The notes below the pieces were generated by a model. It was given only the letters and a program-made list of their open reading frames with translations. It was not told where the DNA came from and searched no databases. A stretch of 64,000 nt of DNA from Colocasia esculenta (taxonomy: Eukaryota > Streptophyta > Magnoliopsida > Alismatales > Araceae), in assembly GCA_014218235.1 (NCBI GenBank), contig CM024757.1, forward strand, positions 146,333,371 through 146,397,370, read 5' to 3'. Positions within the stretch are counted from its first letter, which is position 1, and each line of letters starts with the position of its first letter. Below are positions 35,201-45,744 of the stretch, piece after piece. The position numbers and the translations under genes are program-made.

Positions 35201-38200
35201 CTAAGCTGGTTGATGTAGGACTAACCCTAAATGACATGATCAGATTATATTCAATGCCTTAAAAATTGTCCATAAATTAAATGAGTAGACACAGTGATTA
35301 TCATAAATATGACTGTTAGTCAATTTTTTACCTCAAAATAAGGTCAACAGAAGAAAGCAAGAGTTATCAGCCCTGCTGAAGGATACTAAGAATGTTGGAG
35401 CAGTATCAAGACTGCATTCTAGAAGGCATCAAGTGGCATCCTTTTAATTTTATGTTTCTGTAGTCTGTATATTGGTAGCTTGTTGTGATTGAAGTTGGTG
35501 AAGAATCTCTCCTCCTACCATCAATAGTACTTCCTCTGTTTATTAATAAATTGATAGCATGATCTACCCTTTTTCCAAAATGAAAAAGCATGACTCAACT
35601 CACTTCGTATGGCATAACTATTCTATGTTTGACAATGAACTGATGATTTATCAAATGTTACAAGTCGAACATTGGTACATTGTGCAGATTATGGAGATCA
35701 GCATCCATTTTATGTAATAGACATCACAATCAAAACTGCCACCAAATAGGTCTGTTTAGTTTGGTATGGACCTGTGGTTCTTGAGTTCTTTTTATATGAC
35801 CTTGCAACACAATTGTGTTCCTTCTCACAACTCCACAAGTGTTCACTGGATGCTCAACATACATCACCACCAGTGAAATTTGTGGCTCCTTATATTGGTT
35901 GACCAAGTTAGCAATGATCTATTTATCCATGATATGAAAAGAAAGAAAAATCATAGGCATGCATGATCAAGTGAAGGTTGGAAACTCACTGCCCAGTTCG
36001 GAAGTAATGCTAGCACAGTAGGTGACAGGCCACGATACATGCCACGCATGCCTTCTTTGTGAATTATCTGCTCTAGACTACCAACAATGAGGCTACCTGA
36101 CATGATAAGTAGCCACTGTCATAAGCTAAAGAAGATGGATAAGGAACAATTATAATAAATATATATATATTAAACTTTCTGACATTGCTATTAATGCGAC
36201 ACAATATAAATAATGTAGCTATCCAGAAGTCAGAATTCTTCAAAGTGGTGTGTGCAAAATAAAAAAGCACATACTTGAAAGCTAAATCACCTAACCGATT
36301 TGCATCAATTTTAAGAATCATGATCCCAAAAGATTTAATAAGAATACATGTCAAGAGATGTGACATATGTAAAACAAGATGTTTTTTACTTAAATAAGCA
36401 TCCATCCATATAATATAAAAAAATTGTGGTTGAGTAAAAATATGATTGAATCTACATAGTATCCAACACTCCACACATGAAAATTACAATAGAAATCATG
36501 CAGTATGATAAACTGAGAGTAGATTAGCCTAATATATTACAATAGAAAGAAATCCTGAAGAAAATTACTTCCAACTCCCATTCTGTTTTACAAGTTCCCA
36601 ATAGAACAAAGAGCAAGAGTGAATGAGAAAAAAGCTATGATAGAGTAAAATAAGCATCCATAAACATGTATAGCCTAAATGTCCCAGTTTGTGGTTTTCC
36701 AAGTTTCAAGGGCTGAAATTTCTGATTCTGGTGAAGTGATAATGTACAGCTCTGGTCCCTATTCTTGTTGATAGGGTGAACATGGTCCGGTCGGTTCGGT
36801 TCACCTCATTTTTTGGGTGAACCGAACCGAACCGAAATACTGTTCAAACCGAACCGAACCGAACGGTTCGGTTCGGTTTAAACCGAAGTTTAATTCCACA
36901 TATGACGCAAGCGCAAGTTTGGCGTGGTGGTGAAGACGTTGGCCCCTAGGTACATGGGTGGGGGGTTCGAATCTGTTTTGGTCAAAAAAAAGTCTCACTT
37001 TTAAACATATTTTTCATATAAAAAACTGCTGCGGAAGAGGGGAATCGAACTCCTCTCGCCGCGCTGACCTGCGACCTTACTTACCAACTAGCCTAATAAA
37101 TTTTTGAGTAATTAAAATATATATTATATATATAGTTTATTCGGTTCCACAATGTGGAACCGAACTGAACCAGTTAGATGCCCAACCCGAACCGAACCGA
37201 ACGAACTGGTCGGTTCGGTTCGGTTTTTCGGGTTGGACCAAATTATGAACACCCCTACTTGTTGATCAGCTGGGGCTAGGGGAGCAGAATCTTACCCATT
37301 TACATTCTGGGTCATAGTCAGGAACAGAGGCTTAAAGAAAACAAAAATAACCATTTTTTAGATGTATGTTTTATCTTAAAAATTGGATTCAGATAGAAAA
37401 CTTCCATTTGAAGATACTAGAATCAGAGATTTCCATTAACTTGTCAAAAACGGAAAGGAAAAAAAGTCACCTCCTGTGTATCTTAATTCCAAAAAAATAA
37501 ATATATAATTTATAAATAATAACTACAATATATATATATAATACTGTGCCCTAGATGATCATTGAATCATCCAACAGCTGTGATTGAATATACATACAAT
37601 AAGAGGAGATTGTTCTTCTCCAGATGTCCCCTAAACGGAGCTCACAGGATATCTTGCTCCCTTTGATGGAAAAAAACGTCTACACATCTGGCAGTTGGTG
37701 TCCTCTAGCCATTTATGGTCTTCAGTGTGAAAAGAAAAATACAGGTCCCAGTATCGTGGAGCTCAATCAAACACCAATTGAACTCAGATAATACGAGATA
37801 AGCAAAACTGCTGTGATTCTCCAAGGGATGAGTGCCCCATCGCAAAGAATTTGGAAGAACCCGTGAAATAAATTATGTTTTGAAGTAAGAAAGGAACAGA
37901 ACGAATACAGAGTCGCAGAGAATGACTCTGGTGATCTTGATGTAAAAAGATGAGCATAATTTGAAACCTCAGTAATCCAGCAGCACCGCAGCAGCGAGAG
38001 AGTAGACGCAGAATTACCAGCGCACAAGAGGATACAATCCCGGCATAATAGCAGAATGCGAAAATCCGGTCACTTTAACAACAAGGAAGAATTGCTCAGA
38101 ATTGATAAGTATTAAACGCGATAAAGAGAAGCGTACCTCTATAACTGCCTTGGCTGAGTTTGGGCAAGCCGTGCACCTGAAACCTCGTCTTGATAACATC

Positions 38201-38406
38201 CAGAGGGCACACAAAGGTGGCCGCGATCGCACCTATCCAGAGCAACAACATCTCAATCAGCAGTTGCCACATCTCAAACATTCATCAACGGATCGAAGAC
38301 AACGAACCATCAAAAAACAAAATTCACATCACGTACCCGCTGCGGCACCGGCGCCGGCATTGCAGAGGAGGTCCCTGGAGCTAGGGGCGTGAGCCTGGGC
38401 GGCCAT
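17217..38406 (-). CDS. NDT1: NAD+ transporter, mitochondrial carrier (SLC25) family, 9 exons
   Basis: Exons on the minus strand: 38337-38406, 38137-38232, 35990-36096, 26047-26092, 25822-25934, 17976-18070, 17771-17859, 17598-17692, 17217-17453. All junctions are GT..AG, phases agree, and 948 bp encode 315 residues; plant NDT1 is about 312. Three ~100-residue repeats carry the carrier signature: PLDVIK (33-38), PLWVVK (135-140) and PHEVVR (235-240). Trp in the second motif is typical of the NAD+/nucleotide/folate subgroup. MAAQAHAPSSRDLLCNAGAGAAAG and GLVPALAGISHVAIQFPTYE match plant NDT1 strongly. Family knowledge: it imports NAD+ in exchange for adenine nucleotides; localisation has been reported as plastid and later mitochondrial. 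Introns 2, 3 and 5 (about 2.0, 9.9 and 7.8 kb) hold transposons; the other five are 78-144 bp. No internal stop, so probably functional. Confidence 0.95.
19670..21700 (-). pseudogene. Ty3/gypsy gag-protease-RT fragment in NDT1 intron 5
   Basis: Degraded chromovirus-like pol on the minus strand, the same strand as the host gene. Order from high to low coordinates: gag (ITWREFLALFKLKYFPEHI, VGEYKTKFSELGKYAPHI) about 21,640-21,270; CCHC knuckle (CFPCRETGHIARNC) about 21,020-21,060; retropepsin 21,006-20,626 with LFDPGATHTF, where the DSG motif has become DPG, and DVILGMKWLD; RT from about 20,500 (FPDVFFEDLPSLPP) to 19,670 (MPFGLTNAPTAF, FIYDILVYS, SKCEFWLDQASFLGHVIS). The YxDD box has lost its first Asp (FIYD). 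Several frameshifts are present. RNase H, integrase and LTRs were not found, so this is a fragment. Confidence 0.85.
22000..23165. other. intron 5 sequence without recognised features
   Basis: No coding or repeat signature was identified, apart from a short pyrimidine-rich patch at about 22,490-22,560. Confidence 0.5.
23170..23316 (+). mobile_element. tRNA-derived SINE
   Basis: A polymerase III box B (GGTTCGATCC, 23,246-23,255) sits about 50 nt after a box A-like CAGTCCCGCAGTGGAC. A 3' body follows, ending in a 10-A tail (23,307-23,316). The copy is in NDT1 intron 5, antisense to the gene. Target-site duplications were not clear. Confidence 0.65.
24078..24140 (-). mobile_element. tRNA-derived SINE head
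   Basis: The minus strand reads GGAGTGGCCTAGTGGTTAGC (box A) followed at tRNA-like spacing by GAGGTCAAATCTC (degenerate box B). The SINE is in sense with the host gene, in intron 5. Its 3' body is not delimited. Confidence 0.55.
25470..25545 (+). mobile_element. tRNA-derived SINE head
   Basis: ACCCCAGTTGGTACC (box A-like) is followed about 35 nt later by GGATTCAAACCTGGG (box B plus the T-stem complement). It resembles a tRNA gene but has no acceptor-stem pairing, so a SINE is the better reading. It lies in intron 5, about 280 nt upstream of exon 5 on the plus-strand side. Confidence 0.5.
26862..26975 (+). mobile_element. tRNA-derived SINE
   Basis: TGCCATAGTGGTTGGC (box A, about 26,870) and AAGTTCAACCCCA (box B, 26,906-26,918) are at tRNA-like spacing in intron 3. 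The box A resembles that of the SINE at 24.1 kb. Confidence 0.45.
28240..28965. repeat. CCAACCGGAGG/CCTCCGGTTGG hairpin-rich repeats
   Basis: Many alternating copies of CCAACCGGAG and CTCCGGTTGG form local hairpins, for example 28,284-28,293 with 28,297-28,306 (3 nt loop) and a near-palindrome around GGTACC at 28,311-28,334. A second cluster lies at 28,800-28,960. Poly-C and poly-G runs (28,411-28,470) lie between. Open frames here are proline/glycine-rich by-products. Confidence 0.8.
28975..30840. repeat. degenerate ~30-33 bp repeats in two sub-arrays, with a duplicated 51 bp block
   Basis: From 28,975 to 29,440 the units resemble AAAATTGCAGAAATACCCC. From 29,570 to 30,840 they resemble GTCAAGAAATGACAGAAATG plus a CCGA/CCAGA spacer. 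A block beginning CTCGGTGGAGCG occurs at 29,480-29,530 and 30,550-30,600 (about 45 of 51 bases equal). The stretch is non-coding and probably part of a nested LTR element. Confidence 0.7.
30960..31640 (+). mobile_element. possible Tat/Ogre-type gypsy LTR end and leader
   Basis: After AATAAATAGAGAC and a stable CACCGAC-TTCG-GTCGGTG hairpin (31,232-31,249), TTGTACA is followed at about 31,370 by CTGGCACGCCCGC, similar to the primer-binding region of some plant Tat-lineage gypsy elements. An A/G-rich leader (31,390-31,430) follows. No gag frame is found; the piece appears truncated before hAT sequence resumes near 31,650. Weakly supported. Confidence 0.35.
32060..34341 (+). pseudogene. hAT transposase, TTF zinc finger/DUF4371 type (broken)
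   Basis: The N-terminal part has YPGLRKEIVDYHPNDRDQIRRAYL, typical of the TTF-type zinc-finger (ZMYM1-like) hAT family, then FCLYCYCF (zinc finger) and VDECRDMSNKEQLAVVLRYV (DUF4371, with the conserved Asp). LCGQGYDGASNMRGK follows. The C-terminal hAT dimerisation domain (LPVATATVERAFSTMRIMKNRLHNRMG) is at 34,170-34,270. Several in-frame stops and frameshifts (for example at 32,350, 32,495 and 33,310-33,600) interrupt it. The protein would cut and paste the element; this copy cannot be active in cis. Confidence 0.9.
36908..36993 (+). mobile_element. SINE-like tRNA module inside the hAT MITE
   Basis: TTTGGCGTGGTGGTGAAGACG (box A-like) precedes GGTTCGAATC (box B, 36,964-36,973), and an A-run at 36,984-36,991 follows. 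Spacing fits a polymerase III promoter. Confidence 0.55.
37035..37105 (-). mobile_element. second, oppositely oriented tRNA module inside the hAT MITE
   Basis: On the minus strand AGGCTAGTTGGTAA (box A, 37,081-37,094) is followed by GAGTTCGATTCC (box B, 37,041-37,052). It converges on the plus-strand module about 45-50 bp away. Confidence 0.55.
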
Positions 38407-38790
38407 CGGAGCAGTCCGAGCCGCAAAAGCCGAACTTTGGCGCAATTTGCGGAGGAACTGCAAAGTCCTCTCTCACGACGCAGCGGCAGAACCAGCGTCG
38501 CATGTCCAGATACGTACGACTCGTCGGAATCCGGGACGGAGGGTGGGAGAACGCAAGGAGCGGGAAGGGATAGAGAACTAGGGTTTCGACGAGATCGAGG
38601 GGAAGGAGGGACACGCCATGGAAGCAGCCTCCTCTGCTCCGGCGGGCGCTCCTCTCTCCCACCTCGTCTAAAGAAAGGGGATGGCCGTGCTCAAGGAGGA
38701 GACTTGGAACAAAAATATCAAGAAAACAAAAAAGAAAAATCGGAGTACTAAAATTAGAGAAGGGGCTATGACAGGAAAAAAAAAAACCAT

Positions 38791-38807
38791 CTATATTTAT
38801 ATATATA
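38791..38807 (-). promoter_or_regulatory. putative TATA box of the NDT1-like gene
   Basis: The minus strand reads ATATATATAAATATAG about 385-400 bp upstream of the start codon, with a GAAACCCTAG-type 5' UTR motif downstream at about 38,580. It is the only strong TATA-like element before the ATG. It would imply a 5' UTR of roughly 350 nt. Inference from position and sequence only. Confidence 0.45.
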
Positions 38808-38809
38808 TG

Positions 38810-39998
38810 GAATTTTCCTATTAAACGCCGTGCGGCAAAGAACTGGCCGGGTACGGTTTTTGCCGCGGTAGACGTCGAGATGGGAGCTTGCGACCAGGAG
38901 CGGATCCTGACCGCTCGTTCCGGCATCGTCGACCTCTATATCGAAGGAATCGGACGGTTACTATTTGGTCTCTCCGTGACCCGTCCAACTCAGACGTCGC
39001 TTTCACGCAGCAGGCTGCAAGGGGGCGTACTACCCGCTCGTCCATCTGTGTGTTTAATTATTCCGATATATTTATATATATATATATGTGTTTTAATAAA
39101 TATGTGGTTCTCAGTTCTAATGCCTATCTGTTGTTTACTCCTTTTGCGTGAAGTGCTCAAACTGCTGAAATTGTCTTAATGTCCTTGGTGCTTTAACAAT
39201 TATTAATGATAACCATCTTATCTAGATAATTTTTAAGACAAATTAATTAAAAAATTTTATCAAATATTTGACGTTTTTTTAGTCTTTAACAAAATTATAA
39301 TTTATTACAGTCAATATTATCATTTGTTACAGTATATATTAAATTCTGTTAAAATAAAAAATTTTCTCAAATACAATTAGAGACTATTAATTAATTTACC
39401 CTAACTTCTTATTCCAGATAAAATCTACTATTACACATGTAACAAAAATATTTTTGCAATTGTCTCGAAAGAAGTTGGCCATACTACATCAATGACGTTG
39501 ACGAAGAAGGAAATGGTGGTGGTCAGTGAGATGTGCGAGAGATATTATCTTAGAAGGGGAAGAAGAGAAGAGGTGGGCGAAAAAAGATCCTAAAGAATAA
39601 TGCAATGCGTGATGGATTCGGAAGACTTTGAAACGTGGAATGCAAAATCAACTAGTCTAACACCATAAATATTCCCCTTATCAAATGTGAGGACAATAAT
39701 AATGGGTTCCCATTTAGATTCGAGAAGCCAAAAAGCTTGTTGTCTTCCAAATTTATGGAAGAAAAGTGTCAGAGATTTTTTTCCTTTCTTTTTTTTTTAT
39801 GTTTGGGGGGTGGGGGGGGTGAGCCTTGTTTCATATGGGGATGGGGTGTTTTAATTATCCGAGTGAAAAAGTAAAAAAAAAAAAAAAACTTGATTTGACA
39901 ACTTAAATAAACAAAAATATCGATAAAGTCATCCCCTCCCCTCTATCGTAAACTACTAATAACTTATTCTACTATATATGTTATATTTAAAATTGTGT
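38810..39998. other. intergenic, upstream of the NDT1-like gene
   Basis: No supported gene. Moderately GC-rich to about 39,050, then AT-rich with homopolymer runs (39,790; 39,875). Confidence 0.55.
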
Positions 39999-40146
39999 AT
40001 TTTTTTATTATATTTAAGTATAATATGATTAGGTAATAAATTTATATGACATCTAATAATTAAGTTGTCATTTTATTATTTCTTATGTGAGAAGTGTCAT
40101 ATAAATTTAATATCTAATTATATTACACTTAAATATAATAAAAATA
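39999..40146. repeat. inverted repeat, MITE-like
   Basis: Arms of about 52 bp (39,999-40,051 and 40,095-40,146) are reverse complements with only a few mismatches, around a spacer of about 43 bp. The sequence is AT-rich with a TATATGACA inner edge. No target duplication was found. Confidence 0.7.
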
Positions 40147-43042
40147 TATTAAATTTTTATCAAAGAGAATTATATATGTCATAGACTCGGGCTTGCCCAA
40201 CGTCAAGAATTCTCGGACAGTACACCATCCTTTTCCTCCCTTCGCTGCAGATATCACACGCGGCGGCGGCGGGAGCCTTCCGTCGATTCCGTGAAACTTG
40301 CTTCCTCTCCTCGGTTAAACTGCGTCCCTTCTTCTTCGTCACCTTTTGTATTATCTTTCCTCTGCTCGACTTTTCAACGTGTATATTTTTTCTCTTGTGA
40401 ATTGTGAAATGTACACATGGCACTATATTCTCCTACTTTAAATGTATTTGAGAAGTGATCGTACAATATGAGGTTAAGACTGAATAATGTAATATGCTAG
40501 TTTTCTAATATATATGTACATATATATAGTTAATTAATGAGTACATGTGGTTATTGAATTATATATTTTTATTATTTTTTAAAACTTTTCAAAATAATAA
40601 AAATCATCAGTTTTTATTTGTCCAAAAATTGCATATATATTGTAATGATAATTTGAACATGATTTGTAGTAATTGTTTTTTATTTGGACAAAGAATTTTA
40701 TCATAATAATATATCATATTTGATAAAAATATGAAATATAAAAAAGAACGAATATAATTCAGTTTATCCTAAATTTTTATTTTTTGTCACATAAGGACTA
40801 TGTAATTGTATAATCTAAGTTAAAGAAGAAGAAACCTTTTCTCAATAAATATATTTAAATAATTTGTGTAATCTTTCAATTATTTATGTATATTAAATAC
40901 TTATATTGAGAACTGTCGAGACCGCCTATAAACATGTACACATCTCATTTTTGTTAAAAATGTTATTTAATAAAGATTAGATGATGGTGATATTAGTAAT
41001 TATGTATCGTATAGTTATCTTTACACAAGTCATGTATCTAAAATTTATTCTTTTCAAACGATTCTTAGAGAGACATCTAATGTAGTGATCTTAGAAATCT
41101 TTTTTTTTCTTTTTTCCTTTAAAAATTTATCAAAAAATTAATTCTAAAATATTAAAAGAAAAATCATTAATAAAAGGAACCTTGAGTCTCTAAAATCTCT
41201 AGCATGAAGAGTAGCTGCTCATTTTTGTTGTAAAATTAATGTTCAAGTACACTGACGAAGCTGTGGAGTTGGACCCCATGGATGTTGGTTACCTAGCCTT
41301 ATTATTTATGTATGATGAATGGGTTGAACGTGACAAATACATCATCTATCATGTATTATTGTTTGATATGTCATAGATTTCATTGTTTGAATGTGCTCCT
41401 TCAATATTTTGTATTAAAAAAGTGCAATGGCATCTAATTCATCTGAGGTGACATATTTATGTAATTGTGTTTTATGAAATAAATAGAAAACTCATAAAAT
41501 AATTAAAGAGATTCTTACTTCTTATATATACATATTTTTTCTTTCTTTTTCTACCTCTTTTCTACATTCTTATTCTCATGATAGAGAACCTATTTTCTAT
41601 ACTATGAGCACAGAGAGATACAGAGGAGAGTTAAATAATAATTAGTAGTTATATATTTTAGTTATCAGTTGTTGAAATAAGGATATTCATGTACAAAATA
41701 TCTGCATAAACTATAATGTTATTCTACTACAAGAAAATATATCGCTGAAAGATGTTGATGACAAGAGAATAAAGCTAATTTTATAAGGCTAGATTTATCA
41801 ATTATTGACAGGATTTGGAGAGATAAGAGATCTTGTGAATGCCAATCTGATAAGACTAAAAGTGCATATAGAAACATCATATTCGTAGAATAATCATAAG
41901 TTTCCCCTAGAAAGACCCATAGTTATTATAAGTTTCTAAGTTCATATGCTGAAAATAATCTCATTAGATAATGTTAGACTAAGACCAACATGTTTGTCCA
42001 TTTGAAAAGTTTATATCTAATAAGTGTTTATCCTATGTTAGATGATTAGTCAACTAATAAATAGCATAATTTTTAATAAATATATTCAATGAGGTTGTTC
42101 AGCATGTTAAAATCCTAACTTAGTCAAATCACCATGCTACATTATGTTCAATAAAGAATGTTATTATAATAATTTTGTAAAGTAAGAAAAACAAAATTAT
42201 CATTTTGAAATTAGTTTTGGAAAGAAATTTAGTAATTGTACAAAGTAAATACACATGTGAATCCAAAATAGTGATGATTCAAAATCTTATAGTATTACTT
42301 ATTTCATATTGTGGATAATTCATTGTATATTAATACACATCTAATCAAATTCCTCATAATAGACTATTGTATTGTATATCCATATATCTAGTAGTTTTAT
42401 TTAATAAAAATACATATATATATATATAAGCTTATGAATTTTCATAAAATGTGCATATAAATTCAATTTGTTTGTACAAATAAACATATATGCATAAAAT
42501 GGTTGCTCTTTGAAAAAAAAAAATTAATGTCGTGTTGAGACTAATTGTGAGCTATGAATAAAATTGCAATTTTATTGTAGATGATAATACAAAAAATAGA
42601 TAAATTGTAGAAGTATGAGAGCTTAAGATACATAGTGGTGCTAGCTTTGCTATTATAACATTTGGAAGCTGCGCGAGAAATAAAAATCTTCTAAATTTGG
42701 TGAGATTTCAAATTAATTTTTTTCTTTCAGAAAGTTGCTTGATTATTTAAATTTTCTTTGAAAATTTTATTTTCTAATTATCTCATGTTTGAAAGTGTAA
42801 AAGTTGATAAAAAAAATAAACAAAAAGTTATGTAATGCCAAGTTTATTGTATACATATTAGCACTTGTTGCATTAAGAATATGAGTGGGGAGAGTGAGGG
42901 AAACATGCAGAAATTTCGATTAGAGGAGAAAGAGAGAGGAGGAGAATTAAAATATATATGAAATTAGAGAAAGAGAGGAGAGATAGAGAATGAGAGGAGT
43001 CAAGTGGGGAAGAGTGAATAAATTACAGAAAGAGATGAGTAC
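40147..43042. other. long AT-rich gene-free stretch
   Basis: No domain-bearing frame on either strand. A short GC-rich patch (40,240-40,330) and a GA-rich strand bias at 42,880-43,030 are the only compositional changes seen. Confidence 0.6.
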
Positions 43043-43671
43043 TGTAATACCCTAGGTTCCTGTTTGTATTCTGGGTGAGTGACTCCTAACACATTAATTG
43101 GTAGTTGGTACAATATTGTGAATTTAAGGAATTGGGATGGGGAGGTGGAGGTGGAGAATTTGCCTGGGATACATCATATGCTGAATTCAAGATAAAATAG
43201 GGTGTCTGGATGTAGTAATGCATGTTGCGGGAAGAAACACTGCATATATAACACGAAATCGTGAAGCTTTAGTATCAGAAGCAGTTTCATCGATCCCCAT
43301 GATATTTATAACAATATAAATTGCAAACCTGTTTAGGGTTGCGGCGAGAGCTAGTGCAGTTCTGGAATTTGATCTAGGCGACGAGTTAGTGAGGCATTAG
43401 TGGGGCCTAACGCGTTAATGCTCTTAAGGCGTCTTCACCCTGTGACACGTTAGTCACCATTGTCTTCTATGTGGCGTCCGATCAGCAGGATGTGTTAGTC
43501 TTCCCCATGGGTCGTCTGACACCTGTCAGTATGGCAAGTGTGTCTGTACAACATGTCTGCTTGTCACAGCCATCCTCGCAGATGCGTTGGTGTCGTGACA
43601 GAGTGACTAGACGCATTAAGGTTGTTAACACAGCAAGTCGCTCACATGCGTTCTAGGTGACGAAGATATAA
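43043..43671 (+). mobile_element. gypsy LTR A, first part
   Basis: It begins TGTAATACCC, the start type of plant gypsy LTRs, directly after the GA-rich stretch. It is interrupted at 43,671 by element B and resumes at 53,375. It carries AACGCGTT-like words (43,409-43,416 and variants to 43,655). Confidence 0.55.
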
Positions 43672-44329
43672 TGTAACGTCTCAGAAATTTAAAATATTAA
43701 GAAAATAGAAGTAATTTAGTTAAAATACTTTAAGGTTATTAATAAATTGTGATAATTGATGATAGACTTAATTAGTGGTAATGAACTTATCCAGTGTCGT
43801 ACCTCGAAGTGTGTGCCTCCACAGTGCGATACTGGAAAACGTATCGAAATAAAAATCTGAGAACATCATAATTTTCAGAAAAATGTGGAGAAATTAAATA
43901 TGTAATTATCTGAATTTTTCGACGTACGGATTTCAGGGTACAATCGACGCGACCATTTTTTCGAGGTGATTTTTCACCTAGTATAAAATAAAATCTAAAA
44001 ATTAATTAAAAATCACCACAATTAGTAAAACTATCATATTAGTCTATGGTCAAAATTTCATGGCAATCAGATATGGTTTAGGTAGGTTTCTTTAAGGACA
44101 AGTGGCCAGTTGAATTATGGCTTAATTACGGGATGGAATTTTTGGGAAATTCCAGTGAGGTACGTGTAAGGCTCCTAAAGAGCCATTACATCAGGATAGG
44201 CCATCATTACGGTTACTTATGTGTAACCAAAGGTAAGTTGCATGTGATACGTGTTAAGGTAGAATCAAAGGATTCTTACCATGACACATGGGCAACCAAT
44301 GTGTCTCTGCATGAGAAGGTGATGAGGGT

Positions 44330-44337
44330 TATAAAAG
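44330..44337 (+). promoter_or_regulatory. LTR B core promoter TATA box
   Basis: TATAAAAG, with CCAAT 34 bp upstream and a C/T-rich start region downstream; the same arrangement recurs at 50,776 in the other LTR. Confidence 0.7.
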
Positions 44338-45567
44338 CCAACCATCTCCCTTCATACGCACCTTTCTCCACTCCTGCTCCTGTTGCCTTTCCTATTGGCA
44401 TCTGCTAGATCTTCTTCCCATTCTTGTATCCTTTCTCAATTTCGGTTCCTAGTGTCTGCTACTGCTGCAACTACTTCGGTTTGTTCATGCTGCAATTATA
44501 GTTACTGCTATCTTGGAGTCAACCTTCTATTGGAGCTACTGTCATTGCTAGCAAGTTATCTACGTTGGAAAGAAGTTTCTTTCACTGGGTTAGGCTCTTT
44601 AATCAAGAATCAAGTGGAAGTTCTCCTGCTTAGCAAGGTAGGATTCATCTCCTTTTCCTAATCCTGTTCTCCACACATGATAAATAACTCGTGTTGAGTA
44701 GCCAAGTTGATATAACTATAATCCTACTAGTTTTCATCTAGTTTTGATGAATATTCTTACGTTAGGGAGGAAAGATACTTGTTTTACTCCAGATCATCTC
44801 TTCTTCTCTCTTCCACCCTTGATCCTTGTATATGTTATAGAAGTTTGATAGAAGTCACAATACCATTAGAACTTGTGACTAACTTCTGTTCAGATGTTTG
44901 GTCCTTCATGCCTTGATTTAAATCCATGGAACACTTTGAGTTTTAGTATTTATCTTGAAGGTTCTCATCCTTTCCTTGAACTTTTATTCTCTAGTCATGT
45001 TGAAAGAATTTAGCCTCATACGAGATTGCCTTGGAGCCGGCTAAACAGTCTCGGTTAAGCTTGTATACGAGATTGTAACCTCAAATTCTTTTGTTTGATC
45101 CCTCCAATTATCTTTGAAATCATATAGTTATCAAGGGGCATCTTCATTCCATTACAATTTAAGTAAGTTTCTAACCTCTTATACCACCCATAATCCATGT
45201 TTATGCTATAGAGTTTTGCTAGAAATTTCGATATCTTAGAACATTGTGATTCTTCCCATTTAGACGTTTGTACCTCAAGCTTTGATTTGGAACATTAAAT
45301 ATCTTGTGTTTTAGTGTCCATCTTGTAAGAATCTCCCAATAATCCATTGCTATCAAGACCACACTTCCAACACCATACTATGTTTAGTTTCAAGCAAGTC
45401 AAGTTTGAATTGCAAACCTCTTCTTTCATCTTGTTTGTTCGGTTTATAAACCACTGTGAAAACTCTATTTAGACTCTTCCATTTGATACCAATCATGTCT
45501 TGAATTATAAGATCTATAATTAGGGTGCTTAGAATGATTTAAACATTTACGGAAGTTCTGCAGCTTC

Positions 45568-45744
45568 CTGTCGACAGCCAGCCCAAAAGCTGTCGACAGG
45601 CGCATGCTATCCAGAACCCAGATAACTGGGTCTGTGTGTAGCTGTCGACAGCCCCCTGGTTGCTGTCGACAGATACACACAGTCCAGCAAACCTGAGTTC
45701 TGTCTGTAGCCATCTGTCGACAACCCCTTCTCACCTGTCGACAG
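45568..45744. repeat. CTGTCGACAG palindrome cassette, LTR copy 1
   Basis: Six CTGTCGACAG sites (one ends CAA) start at 45,568, 45,590, 45,642, 45,663, 45,714 and 45,735. They form three pairs with 21-22 bp within a pair and 72-74 bp between pairs. The same layout is at 52,022-52,199 in the second LTR. Confidence 0.95.

Larger units (their letters stand above)
36772..37257. mobile_element. hAT MITE with 8 bp target duplication
   Basis: The element is flanked by perfect CTTGTTGA copies (36,764-36,771 and 37,258-37,265). The ends TAGGGTGAAC and, reverse-complemented, TAGGGGTGTTCA are typical of plant hAT MITEs, and both subterminal regions carry GGTTCGGTTCGG/CCGAACCGAACC tracts that can fold back. 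It lies in NDT1 intron 2. It holds two tRNA-like modules, described separately. Confidence 0.9.

Noticed and set aside
40160..40423. 87-residue basic frame in a GC-rich patch
   Set aside because: No recognised domain, no neighbouring exon, and low-complexity Arg/Lys content.
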